A stretch of 42,100 nucleotides of DNA from a bacterium (GCA_013204185.1 JABMOI010000266.1:1-42100); one strand, 5' to 3'. Positions 16,123 to 24,543 are shown, counted from the stretch's first letter. Program-made: numbers and translations. Notes: generated by a model from the letters alone, not told the origin.

Positions 16123-18483
16123 TCACGGCATCCGGCTTCTTAGGACTGAGACAGGTCGTCTGACTCGCCTTTCAAGTTTGCCGTTGCCGTCATAAAACGA
16201 CGCCACAACAAGGTAGACGCCAGTCGGGACCAATTGAGAATGTTCGTCCTTCCCATCCCATGATGTGATCGAAGAATATGTCAAGAACCGGCCTCCTTCC
16301 AACGTTCTCACGAGAAAGCCCTCTCGACTAAATACCTCAAGTTTGGCCAGGGAATTTGGCTGCCCAGCAAACATTCGAATCGTTGTTTGGGCTTCGAACT
16401 GTAAGTGTTCTGGGTAAAAGGATAGGGGGGCAACATGGAGGGAATAATTGACGGTATTCGAAGGTTCCGCCTCAATTTCAAATCCTGGGACCACACCTGG
16501 CGTGGCTCCTTCGATATGTGTTGTTGAAGTCCACGGCCCAGCGACTGCTTGTAGCGCGCCATCTAGCGGCATGTCAATGACTCTAGAAAGCGATCGTCCT
16601 TTGGAATCCGCCAGACCCGAATAGTGGTCGAAACTTGAGTAGGAAATGGTCTCTATGACGTCTCCAGAGGAGGATAGTGTCTGAAACCGATCTGCCGAGT
16701 TCGAAAGCGAAAAGGATTGCCGAATGGGCAAGAATAACGCGGTGGAAGGCTTCGCAGCAGATAGCCATGCTTCTTGAATGACCTGAAACTGGGCGCTACT
16801 ATTGTCCGATATGTTTGACGGTAGCTCATACACTACCGCCACCTGCTTTGAGTTAAGCACAAAGGGGCTGTTAATCTTAAACAGGGGACTAGAATCGCCT
16901 GTTTCATCCGGATAGCTTCTAGCTTCAACACCAAGCAGCCCAACAGGATACGGCGATGTGTTAACCAGTTCTATAAATTCGACCTGATCTGGAACTCCGT
17001 CGTATGCGTCTTCAATCGGATCAAACATGACTTCAGATACAAGAAGGGAGCCGTGCTCTGCAACCTGTTCAGTCTCGAGGGAAGAGGCCTGAAGTCCGAT
17101 AGACGTTCCAGTAGGTGTCAGGCTTGAATACCAGCCACAATATGAGGCGAGACTCCGAACTAGGGACCGTCCCTTGTGTGTCTTAAATCGCTCATCTAGG
17201 CAGTCCTGTGAGTACCTAACTGAGTCCAGCCTATTAGATCCCAACCACAATTCAAGAGGGCTACTACCGTTCGGCAGTGAAATATTCGGAATCACTCCGT
17301 GTTGCACAGGCAAAGAAGGCGCGGAAAATTGAGTGACAAAAACACTTTCAGGATCTTGAAGCCAGATTGCATTGAGTTTGGCAATGTCGTCAACGTACTC
17401 CCAGTCTTTACTCAAAGCTACATAGGACTGACCCTCGCTTATGTGAACGAGGGAATCCGGGTGGGTCAACATGAACGACTTACCCTCAATTGAAAGCTCG
17501 ACATTGCGCAGAGAGATCGGGCGTTTACTGCTAGTTGCGACGGCAATGAATTCGGGTACGGGATCAATGCGCGAAATCATCAAATCGGATAGTTCAATCT
17601 GATCGGATCCCTCCCAGAAATGCACCTCAGAAATGTAAACTTGGTCCTTTAAAGGTGGATATGCCACAAGAGCATCTTCCCTATTTCCACCATGCCCAGC
17701 GAAATCGAGGTAGTCTGAAACTGTGACTATTTCAATCATGGCAAAGGGCACATTGGTGAGAGAAATTTGATTAAAACACGGATGACCTTCAAAATAGGCG
17801 TGTTCTCCCGTACTCGTAGTTATCTCGATGGGCACCACTTGGTTCTCGGGAAGGGGCTCTGAAAACCAAATCAGAAGTCTGTCAGGATTTTCAATTTCTG
17901 CTCCTAAGACGTGAGGAGGAGATAGGTCGATTCTAAAAAGGGAGTTAGTCCGTCCTGGGGTGGCCCCATCTAAATCGATAGACCAACCCCAGTTCGATTC
18001 CCAATGGCCTGGCATGTTTTCTGACAACCGTTCCAAGGAGATGCCGCTCTTGGATTGCGAGTACCCAACTCGATCCAGAACGTCGCTACCCATGCGAACG
18101 AAAAGGGAATCGCCTCCGTTGTTCAGAGAGGGCCATGGGGAGAGCTTTAGGACGCGTGCGTTTGGGAGCATACCTGAAACCAGTTCAGGTGATTTGGCAA
18201 CAACAAGTGTGTCCCGACCGCCTGTTAGATTGAGTAGCGGAACCGGGACCCACCCGCCGGATTTGTCACGAATCTCAAGTTGACTTCTTTGGGCAGAGGC
18301 GTTTTCGGAGGGCGATAAGTCAGTCTGATCAATGATCAGTTCAATAAATTCAGATTCACCGCTTCGTGGCGCAGCGTAAATCTCATTGATGATGGCCTTC
18401 TGAATCGGTGTTACTCCAACTAACAAACAAAAAACACTCAATATCCCCATGTTTTGCGCCCTTTCTGTAATAGAGGACGTCAT
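16123..18483 (-). CDS. Large secreted lamin-tail-domain protein
   Basis: A ~786-residue secreted protein with an N-terminal hydrophobic signal (LSVFCLLVGV). At least two stretches look like lamin-tail domains: IINEIYAAP...EFIEL near the N-terminus, and LLVSEVMFDPIEDAYDG...VEFIELVNTS around 480-530. A third, weaker one begins VYISEVHFW near 280. The C-terminal ~90 residues (LEVFSREGFLVRTLEGG, SWDGKDEHSQLVPTGVYLV) form a FlgD-like Ig fold, common at the end of Bacteroidota secreted proteins. I cannot assign a catalytic role; surface attachment is plausible. The longest frame opens with GTG at 18489. I prefer ATG at 18483, but ATG at 18450 has a better GAAAGG ribosome-binding site and is possible. 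Confidence 0.75.
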   Translation of the reverse strand: MTSSITERAQNMGILSVFCLLVGVTPIQKAIINEIYAAPRSGESEFIELIIDQTDLSPSENASAQRSQLEIRDKSGGWVPVPLLNLTGGRDTLVVAKSPELVSGMLPNARVLKLSPWPSLNNGGDSLFVRMGSDVLDRVGYSQSKSGISLERLSENMPGHWESNWGWSIDLDGATPGRTNSLFRIDLSPPHVLGAEIENPDRLLIWFSEPLPENQVVPIEITTSTGEHAYFEGHPCFNQISLTNVPFAMIEIVTVSDYLDFAGHGGNREDALVAYPPLKDQVYISEVHFWEGSDQIELSDLMISRIDPVPEFIAVATSSKRPISLRNVELSIEGKSFMLTHPDSLVHISEGQSYVALSKDWEYVDDIAKLNAIWLQDPESVFVTQFSAPSLPVQHGVIPNISLPNGSSPLELWLGSNRLDSVRYSQDCLDERFKTHKGRSLVRSLASYCGWYSSLTPTGTSIGLQASSLETEQVAEHGSLLVSEVMFDPIEDAYDGVPDQVEFIELVNTSPYPVGLLGVEARSYPDETGDSSPLFKINSPFVLNSKQVAVVYELPSNISDNSSAQFQVIQEAWLSAAKPSTALFLPIRQSFSLSNSADRFQTLSSSGDVIETISYSSFDHYSGLADSKGRSLSRVIDMPLDGALQAVAGPWTSTTHIEGATPGVVPGFEIEAEPSNTVNYSLHVAPLSFYPEHLQFEAQTTIRMFAGQPNSLAKLEVFSREGFLVRTLEGGRFLTYSSITSWDGKDEHSQLVPTGVYLVVASFYDGNGKLERRVRRPVSVLRSRMP

Positions 18484-18514
18484 CGTCACTTTTGTAACAG
18501 ATTCGGGGGGCAGG

Positions 18515-18620
18515 GCCGAAGGGAGGCGCGAGCAAGGCCGAAGGGAGGCGCGAGCAAGGCCGAAGGGAGGCGCGAGCAGGGCCGAAGGGAGGGCAGGGCC
18601 GAAGGGAGGGCAGGGCCGAA
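18515..18620. repeat. G-rich tandem repeat ending at the M20 gene stop codon
   Basis: Three tandem 22-base units of the type GCCGAAGGGAGGCGCGAGCA+RG (18515-18580) are followed by two shortened 17-base units GCCGAAGGGAGGGCAGG (18581-18614) and a 6-base partial copy. The shorter form lacks an internal CGCGA-type segment. The block fills nearly the whole gap between the M20 amidohydrolase and the lamin-tail gene and ends directly at the former's stop codon. On the plus strand 18579-18615 has seven GGG runs separated by loops of 1-5 bases, a strong G-quadruplex pattern. Units are near-identical, so expansion was recent or is continuing. Confidence 0.9.
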
Positions 18621-19874
18621 CTAATTTGTTACTGAATGGGCCTGTTTCTTGAGCAGATTGATCAAGGTAGTTGCTAAAAGTCGGGCGCTTGTTGAAAGGA
18701 CCGATTCATCAATGTCAAAATTAGAATCGTGAAGCACGTGGGACGTTTCGGGGCTGTTGCAAGTACCCACACGAATCAAAGCGCCTGGGACGTGATCGAG
18801 ATAGTGGGCAAAATCTTCGGCTCCCATGGATGGGATTGGAATATTGTAAATGGCATCGGGTCCGAGAGAATCCTGAATCGTTTCGCGCAGCACGGAAATT
18901 AGACCACCATCGTTGACCACCGGCGGCGAACCATAGTCAAAGTCCACGACAACTTCAGCTCCATAAACTCGGCCAAGACGCACCGCCGTCTGTTCAATTT
19001 TGGTTTTAATCACCTCGCGTTCGCCATTCTCGGTGCACCTAAACGTTCCACCAAATTCCGCCTCAGCTGGGATGACATTGTAGGCTTCGCCAGCAAGTAG
19101 GCGACAAATGGATATTACAGCGGGTTTGCGTGCATCTGAAACTCTACCCACCAATTGGTACATAGCAATCATGATCTGGGTCGCAATCCAAATGGTATCC
19201 GTTGCTTGGTGGGGGCGAGCAGAATGGCCTGTGGAGCCCGAAACTACACGAATTCTAAACCGATCGGCAGAAGCAGTAACGGCGCCGGTCATCAATCCAT
19301 ATATCCCGCTTTTCAAGGTGGGATCAACATGCGAGGCATACACGGCCACAACATCTTTGAGTACGCCGTCTTTTATCATCAAAGGGGCGCCAGACGGCAT
19401 TCCTTCTTCATTGGGTTGGAAAAACACCCGAACAGTCCCGTGTATAATATCCCGATGGGCGTTGAGCAATAACGCCGTTCCAATAGCCATGGTGGTGTGG
19501 GCATCATGACCACAAAGGTGTGCTAAACCGGGGTTACACGACTTGTAAGGCACACTTTTGGCGTCTTCAATGGGAAGAGCATCAATGTCTGCTCGATAGG
19601 CTACAATGGGTCCTGGGTAATTCCCGACGATGTCCACATAAAGCCCAGTTGTGGCTAGCGGTCCTGAAACAACAAGGCCAAATTTTTCCAGTGTAGACCG
19701 AATGAATCGGGACGTTTCAAACTCAGCCAGGCCTATTTCTGGATTGGCATGGATATGCCGTCGGATGCCAGTGAGAAGCGTTTGAAAGGATGGGCTGTTG
19801 GCGTGTTGATCGAGATTCAGAGCGATTGGGTCCAGCGTCCCTTTAACTTCAAGGGTATCAGCTATACTTGACAT
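18621..19874 (-). CDS. M20 family amidohydrolase
   Basis: A 417-residue M20D-type metal-dependent amidohydrolase, of the hippurate / N-acyl-amino-acid / IAA-amino-acid hydrolase kind. Conserved features are RADIDALPI, the metal ligands Cys121 and His123 in LCGHDAHT, Glu156/157 in PNEEG, His182 in ASHVDP, and a late His in MGAEDFAHY. No signal peptide is seen, so it is probably cytosolic. It likely releases amino acids from N-acylated or aromatic conjugates; the substrate cannot be read from sequence. The stop codon abuts a G-rich tandem repeat. A -7 element lies about 70 bases upstream. Confidence 0.9.
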   Translation of the reverse strand: MSSIADTLEVKGTLDPIALNLDQHANSPSFQTLLTGIRRHIHANPEIGLAEFETSRFIRSTLEKFGLVVSGPLATTGLYVDIVGNYPGPIVAYRADIDALPIEDAKSVPYKSCNPGLAHLCGHDAHTTMAIGTALLLNAHRDIIHGTVRVFFQPNEEGMPSGAPLMIKDGVLKDVVAVYASHVDPTLKSGIYGLMTGAVTASADRFRIRVVSGSTGHSARPHQATDTIWIATQIMIAMYQLVGRVSDARKPAVISICRLLAGEAYNVIPAEAEFGGTFRCTENGEREVIKTKIEQTAVRLGRVYGAEVVVDFDYGSPPVVNDGGLISVLRETIQDSLGPDAIYNIPIPSMGAEDFAHYLDHVPGALIRVGTCNSPETSHVLHDSNFDIDESVLSTSARLLATTLINLLKKQAHSVTN

Positions 19875-19941
19875 AGGATGGATGAATCTGATCAGAAAAT
19901 GAATACAACAGGCCAGTATATAATCATACTAGGCCGCTTCG

Positions 19942-19949
19942 CAAATATA
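19942..19949 (-). promoter_or_regulatory. Possible -7 promoter box for the M20 amidohydrolase gene
   Basis: On the minus strand the sequence reads TATATTTG, a full match to the Bacteroidota TAnnTTTG -7 box, about 70 bases upstream of the M20 start. The -33 position has only TAGG in place of TTTG, so the promoter would be weak or need an activator. Confidence 0.35.
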
Positions 19950-19986
19950 CGGTGGATAGAAGAGTAGACCTAGCTTGAGTTTCAGT

Positions 19987-22134
19987 TTACACCATTCCGA
20001 AACGTTTTCTGAAAAACCATTCCGCCGTGAGGAGCACCATAATCAAAAACAGAAAGGGGATTTTCTGCCAAAGTCTGGATTGTGCTTTCACCAAACGACT
20101 CGTAGAACTGAGGTCCACAATCGATTCTATTTGGCTCAGAACGTTACTAACGTCTTCTGGCGCAACCACCGCTCCACCTGAACGGGCTGCGATCTGCGCC
20201 ATGAGCGCAAAGTCCGCTTTCGTATTTCTAAACTCCAAGGTTCGGGTCCCAATACTGAAGAATCCAGTATCCTCGCCCAAAATCAACTCATTTCGGGCGG
20301 CGGTTGCAGTGTACTCGTACGATCCCGCTGGCAGACTACCAACGTCAAGTGAATAGCGTCCATTCCCTACAGAACTCATTTCATACGGAAAGACTTGACC
20401 ATCGGGCGACGTCACTTGAAGAGAAAGAGCGGCGTCTGATACCGGCCTAAGCGTCTCGTCGTAGACTTCGCCTTTTAAAACCACGATCTCGCCTTCTGCA
20501 TACTCCTGTTCAGACGGTTCGACGCGCACCAAGCGATTGTCGTCCGTGGCGTAGAGCCATTGAATTGTGTTCTCTAAAACGGCTTTAAATGTAGCAGATT
20601 CCTCTTCAAGGTCTTCAGGCACATTGGTCCACTGCCAGAAACCATGAGCTAGAAAGGCAGCACTTTTTGTTTGACCAACCCGCGCAACAACAAAAAGCGG
20701 GTCGCCCAGCGCTACGCCGCGAATTACTGATGTCGCCAAGACGGTGGACGACGCAATAGATTCCCAACGACTTTCAGTGAGGGTTAATGGCGGAAGCCTG
20801 TTCCATGTGGCATTGTCACTGCGCTCACCTGTGTCGAAGATAGCGTGGGAATCGGCCAGGGGAGCGAGCACCATGGAGCCAGTAATGAAGCTCGCCCGAG
20901 GAGTTTTGAGGGAGGCCGGTAGCAAGGTGTTGAAATCGCGCTGCACGGCATTGAGATCCGTCCCTCTATCCAAAACGAATAGTAAAGGGACTCCATCCGA
21001 TACAACGCTGGCTATGGAGGCAGATGTGGCTGGAGAAGTCGCTTTTCCCGGAAATCCAATCGATACAATGAGGTCTAACTCAGAGAGATCCTGGGGAAGG
21101 TCGCCCTCGTAGAATGATCCATTCGGTGCTTGAGTTCGGAGCTCAACCTGGGCCGTTTCATCCTGTTTTAAAGCACGAGCGAAGGCTGAAACGTCGGGCG
21201 ACGGAGCACCACCCAAGATCAGAATGTTCTTCTTCTGATCAAGAACTAAAATAGACAGCGATTGAGCATTATTCCGGTTTGTAACCTCATCTTGGAAGGA
21301 ACTGACTGAAACAGAGAGGTTGTTTCGACCCACCTTAACGGCTTCAAAGCTGAGTTCGACTTCAACTTCAGTGCCTGACGCGGGAAGAGGCACGACTTTT
21401 TGGGAGAGGATTTGGGTCCCAGAGAAAAGACGAACGCTCAAGTTCTGACTCGGATAGCCGTCATTCCTAACTCGGACCAGTACCGGAACGATGGTATCGG
21501 CGAAGGTCAGTTCGTTACTAATGACTTGAACAATTCTAACATCACGCTGCTCAGAGGAATCTCCGTGTGCAATGGTGAAAATGGGTACAGGAGACCGTTC
21601 TGCGCTGTGTATTGGATTTGTGCCTGTGTTGTACAACCCATCACTTAGGAGAAGAATGGCCTTTAGCGATTCGTTCTGCAATTGAGAGGTCAGGGCCTCC
21701 AGGGCTCCAGAAATGTCCGTTCTTCCTTGACTGTAGGATACAGATTCAAGCGAATCTAGTGATCGAAGGGAGCTGCCAAAGGAATAAAAGCGCGGTTTGA
21801 GTCCATTTAAAGAGGCATCAAGTCTTTGAAGTTGTTCGTTGAGTCGTTGTCCGTTAGCTCCGGCGAGTGAATCCGAAAGCCCCATGCTTTCCGATTCGTC
21901 AACCAAAATGGCCACGGTCGGCTCTTGGTTTTCCGTAGTTGTACGCTCAAGAACGGGCTCAAATAACAGAAAGAGGATGATGGCCAACGCGACGGCCCGT
22001 AATCCCCCCAAAAACCATTTGAGAAGAGGGCGAATTTCAGGAATGGTAGTCCGGTACGTCCACCAAGAAGCCCCGACTGCAAAAATAAGCAGCAGCACGA
22101 GCAACCAAGGGCTTTGTCCAAAAGAAAGATTCAC
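19987..22134 (-). CDS. Membrane-anchored VWA-domain protein
   Basis: A 715-residue membrane protein. Two N-terminal transmembrane helices (about 9-27 and 43-60) are followed by a von Willebrand A domain with the MIDAS motif VDESESM (Asp79, Ser81, Ser83). A middle part of Ig-like and flavodoxin-like character (LILGGAPSPDVSAFARAL) comes next, then an Ig-type domain (VVLKGEVYDETLRPVSDAAL), and a final transmembrane helix with a short basic tail. This layout is widespread in Bacteroidota and Planctomycetes, without a proven function; related proteins accompany MoxR ATPases, but no MoxR gene is here. The start is GTG, 3 bases after the antiporter stop, so the two are co-transcribed. Confidence 0.8.
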   Translation of the reverse strand: MNLSFGQSPWLLVLLLIFAVGASWWTYRTTIPEIRPLLKWFLGGLRAVALAIILFLLFEPVLERTTTENQEPTVAILVDESESMGLSDSLAGANGQRLNEQLQRLDASLNGLKPRFYSFGSSLRSLDSLESVSYSQGRTDISGALEALTSQLQNESLKAILLLSDGLYNTGTNPIHSAERSPVPIFTIAHGDSSEQRDVRIVQVISNELTFADTIVPVLVRVRNDGYPSQNLSVRLFSGTQILSQKVVPLPASGTEVEVELSFEAVKVGRNNLSVSVSSFQDEVTNRNNAQSLSILVLDQKKNILILGGAPSPDVSAFARALKQDETAQVELRTQAPNGSFYEGDLPQDLSELDLIVSIGFPGKATSPATSASIASVVSDGVPLLFVLDRGTDLNAVQRDFNTLLPASLKTPRASFITGSMVLAPLADSHAIFDTGERSDNATWNRLPPLTLTESRWESIASSTVLATSVIRGVALGDPLFVVARVGQTKSAAFLAHGFWQWTNVPEDLEEESATFKAVLENTIQWLYATDDNRLVRVEPSEQEYAEGEIVVLKGEVYDETLRPVSDAALSLQVTSPDGQVFPYEMSSVGNGRYSLDVGSLPAGSYEYTATAARNELILGEDTGFFSIGTRTLEFRNTKADFALMAQIAARSGGAVVAPEDVSNVLSQIESIVDLSSTSRLVKAQSRLWQKIPFLFLIMVLLTAEWFFRKRFGMV

Positions 22135-22137
22135 GCG

Positions 22138-23133
22138 CTACAGTTGGGGGTAAATAAGCCAGATGAGATAAACTGAAAAGGCAATGAGTAAAAACACGCC
22201 ATTGGACCTAGACAAAGCATGTTTTTTTCGGGCTAAAGGATACAAAACTAATGAAAACGCAATCATCACCGGGAAATGGAATCGGATTGATTCTGATTCA
22301 ATCTCCATCGGTTGAATGACAGCGACAAAACCAATTACGAACAAAATGTTTAACATGTTGCTACCCAAGATGTTACCCACGGACATGTCGCTTTCTTTTT
22401 TCAGGGCACACATCAGTGAGGCGGCTAGCTCTGGGAGGCTGGTTCCAATTGCGACAATGGTAAGGCCTACGATTATTGGCGCTATATCAAGTAGTCGTGC
22501 AATGCCCACCGCTGAGTCGACCATCAGCCGGGCTCCAATGGCCAGCGCTGCAATGCCTCCGACAATAAGTAGAATGCGAAAGTAGGGCGCCACGGAAGGG
22601 CTGGTAACGAGGCGCTTAAAAGCGGTATCGGGAACCTCAATTTCTTCTTCTTCGACTTCGCTCGGCGAAGGACGATTTTTGGAGTGACGAATGGAATCGG
22701 TCACTATATAGGCCATAAATGCAACGAGGCCGGCAAGAAGGATGATTCCGTCAACACGAGAAATGAGACCATCCAACGATAAAAGGTAAAAAAGCCCAGT
22801 AACCGCTAACATCATGGGGTACTCTTTACGGAGAGCATCACCATCAAAGGTGAGTGGAGCAATGGCGGCGCTCACTCCCAGAATAAGGGCGATATTACTG
22901 ATATTTGACCCAATAATATTGCCAATCGCCAGACCGTCCTCACCAATAAGAACAGCAAAAAAGTTGAGCAGGAACTCAGGGATTGAGGTACCAAGAGCAA
23001 CGATGGTAAGCCCAATAATCATGGGCCGAATACCAAATCGCTTGGCTACATCTGAAGCACCTTGAACGAGCCAGTCTGCTCCTAAGTAGAGGATGCCTAA
23101 CCCAAGAATAAAAACGATGGAATGGAGCAGCAT
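22138..23133 (-). CDS. CaCA-family Ca2+/Na+ antiporter (YrbG type)
   Basis: A 331-residue inner-membrane cation exchanger with about ten transmembrane helices and the two inverted alpha-repeats of the CaCA family. The first repeat has GTSIPE (48-53) and GNIIGSN (71-77), the second GTSLPE (230-235) and GNILGSN (253-259); these glutamates and asparagines line the ion site. A short acidic cytosolic loop (about 150-172) separates the halves. The ion preference (Ca2+/Na+ or Ca2+/H+) cannot be read. It lies between cytidine deaminase (35-base gap) and the VWA protein (3-base gap). MIDAS sites bind divalent cations, so a link with the VWA protein is conceivable but unproven. Confidence 0.9.
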   Translation of the reverse strand: MLLHSIVFILGLGILYLGADWLVQGASDVAKRFGIRPMIIGLTIVALGTSIPEFLLNFFAVLIGEDGLAIGNIIGSNISNIALILGVSAAIAPLTFDGDALRKEYPMMLAVTGLFYLLSLDGLISRVDGIILLAGLVAFMAYIVTDSIRHSKNRPSPSEVEEEEIEVPDTAFKRLVTSPSVAPYFRILLIVGGIAALAIGARLMVDSAVGIARLLDIAPIIVGLTIVAIGTSLPELAASLMCALKKESDMSVGNILGSNMLNILFVIGFVAVIQPMEIESESIRFHFPVMIAFSLVLYPLARKKHALSRSNGVFLLIAFSVYLIWLIYPQL

Positions 23134-23168
23134 GCGGGAAAAAAATGCAGTGAGCTAAATGCCTTGAA

Positions 23169-23957
23169 CTAAGGGCGTTTCAATATATCGCCAGTAAAAT
23201 GCCCGGGCAGCAACTCTGTTGCTTTCATTGCTTGGGGATTTTCATCGTCAAGGTCCATCCAAACCGTTGCTTTTGGGGCAAGTTCCACTATTACTTGCCG
23301 GCACGCTCCACATGGTGTTCCGCCAGGCAATTTGGGACAGGAAACATAAACATCTGTAACGTCGCCCAATCCATAGGTAATAATGGTAGATAAGGCGTTC
23401 CGCTCCGCGCAGATTATTTGGGACCAGTCTGGATGTTCGACATTTACTCCCTGAACAACCTGGCCCTTGGTCGTGGTGATCGCGCATCCAACAGGAAAAT
23501 TTGATTCTGGGATGAAGGCTGCTTTTGCCGCTTCACGTGCGCAATTCGCTCCATCTGATGCATTTTGAATGTCGCTGGGGAAGGATACAGGCAAAAACAT
23601 GGTGGGGTCGGGATGATGAGCACCCGCAACAACTAGGATTCTAGGCGAGACCAATTCCCACTGATAAGATCCAAGCGCACTCGTGTAAGCCAGCTCTGCT
23701 TCGGTGAAAGGGACCGTGGACACGATTATCGAGAAGTCCTTGCGCTGCAACGCATAAGAAGTCGTGATCGCATTGAGGATTGGAGGGATGGTTAGTTGAA
23801 ACGAAGCATTTTCAACTCGTACGCCCCCAACCAACGCCCCGTCCTCAAGCATAATGACAACCGCTTCCTTTCTACCGGTATACGGGGAATAGGAGCGCGA
23901 GGCAATTCCTTCAGCGTGCACTTTGAGTTGGGAGAGAACTTGTTCAAATATTTCCAT
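23169..23957 (-). CDS. cdd: Two-domain cytidine deaminase, catalytic C-terminal half
   Basis: A 262-residue cytidine deaminase for pyrimidine salvage. The C-terminal half is catalytic: NFPVGCAI, VNVEHP, CAERNAL (zinc ligand Cys183, catalytic Glu185) and PCGACRQ (Cys216, Cys219). The N-terminal half has the same fold signature (SYSPYTGRKEAV, GGVRVENASF) but reads LTIPPILNAI where an active domain has CAE, so it is degenerate. In the two-domain E. coli enzyme the order is reversed (active N-terminal, degenerate C-terminal half with a very similar TLPPL motif). The zinc site here is of the Cys type rather than the E. coli His type. It is the first gene of the antiporter/VWA cluster. Confidence 0.9.
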   Translation of the reverse strand: MEIFEQVLSQLKVHAEGIASRSYSPYTGRKEAVVIMLEDGALVGGVRVENASFQLTIPPILNAITTSYALQRKDFSIIVSTVPFTEAELAYTSALGSYQWELVSPRILVVAGAHHPDPTMFLPVSFPSDIQNASDGANCAREAAKAAFIPESNFPVGCAITTTKGQVVQGVNVEHPDWSQIICAERNALSTIITYGLGDVTDVYVSCPKLPGGTPCGACRQVIVELAPKATVWMDLDDENPQAMKATELLPGHFTGDILKRP

Positions 23958-24036
23958 TGTTACCTGATCTTATGCCGGACCAAAGTACAAATATCCGTGA
24001 GTTTGGTATCAAATCCGAAAGGAGATTAAAGTTCGC

Positions 24037-24068
24037 GTTGTTTCGCTGCTAAAGATGGGCTAGTTTTG
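24037..24068 (+). promoter_or_regulatory. Promoter of the tRNA-Leu gene
   Basis: GTTG at 24037-24040, a 20-base spacer, and TAGTTTTG at 24061-24068 fit the Bacteroidota -33/-7 promoter pattern (full match in the -7 box, three of four in the -33 box). Transcription would start about 25 bases before the tRNA. Confidence 0.55.
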
Positions 24069-24098
24069 CCCTTCGCATTTGGCCACGGTCAATTGCTT

Positions 24099-24183
24099 GC
24101 CGGGATGGCGGAATAGGTAGACGCAACGGACTTAAAATCCGTTGAGCAATTTGCTCGTGCGGGTTCGAGTCCCGCTCTCGGTA
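24099..24183 (+). tRNA. tRNA-Leu (anticodon UAA)
   Basis: An 85-base class II tRNA. The acceptor stem GCCGGGA pairs with TCTCGGT (two G-U pairs), with A as discriminator; the 3' CCA is not encoded. The anticodon stem ACGGA/TCCGT encloses the loop CTTAAAA with anticodon TAA at 24133-24135, reading UUA leucine codons. A long variable arm (GAGCAA...TTGCTC) and the T arm GCGGG-TTCGAGT-CCCGC complete the structure. The variable arm and A discriminator agree with leucine identity. Confidence 0.97.
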
Positions 24184-24194
24184 CACTCGAAGAA

Positions 24195-24239
24195 AGGCTC
24201 CAAATGTGCTATTAAGGTTCATTTGGGGCCTTTTTATTT
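24195..24239 (+). terminator. Intrinsic terminator of tRNA-Leu
   Basis: AGGCTCCAAATG (24195-24206) pairs with CATTTGGGGCCT (24220-24231) with one T-G wobble and a 13-base loop. It is followed by TTTTATTT. It begins 12 bases after the tRNA 3' end. Confidence 0.8.
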
Positions 24240-24543
24240 GGAGAGTTTAAACCACAGGATCGAGCCTCCCAAAAGAAGCCCCCGAATCGAGTCATATTCC
24301 TGCGTTATTGAATCACTCCGAAAATTCACTGGAGAACCAATAGGAATGACTAAAAAAAGACCTACAAGGGCGTGCAGAAAAGTCAGGTGTTGCGGGTTTC
24401 GATCCTCGGCAACGCTTCAACCGCAGTGGAAGGCACCTTAAAACGGACATTCTACTCATCCAAAGGATGATTTACGCGCTTCTATTGATCGCTCTGCAAA
24501 TGCCTTTCACCCATTTCAATTCAACTTTCGCCTTTCAACTCAC
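24240..24543. other. Gene-free stretch with a tRNA-like 3' end remnant
   Basis: I see no convincing gene in these 304 bases between the tRNA terminator and the porin-like gene. At 24390-24412 the sequence resembles the T-arm and 3' end of the upstream tRNA-Leu: TGCGGGTT(T)CGA-TCC followed by TCGG and AAC, against TGCGGGTTCGAGTCC and TCGGTAC. It could be a decayed tRNA copy or old attachment site. A small inverted repeat (24456-24470) lies nearer the porin gene. No full promoter consensus is found. Confidence 0.4.
24456..24470. repeat. Inverted repeat TCATCC-AAA-GGATGA upstream of the porin-like gene
   Basis: A perfect 6-base inverted repeat with a 3-base centre, 74 bases before the porin-like start. 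The same arms recur just after that gene's stop (25905-25921), with a 5-base centre. It could be an operator or part of a small structured RNA. Confidence 0.4.

Noticed and set aside
18515-18620. Possible CRISPR array
   Set aside because: Units are contiguous with no spacers, and no cas gene is present.
18449-18652. Plus-strand open frame of 67 codons rich in Arg, Glu and Gly across the tandem repeat
   Set aside because: Its composition is just the G-rich repeat translated; it is antisense to gene ends and has no ribosome-binding site or family resemblance.
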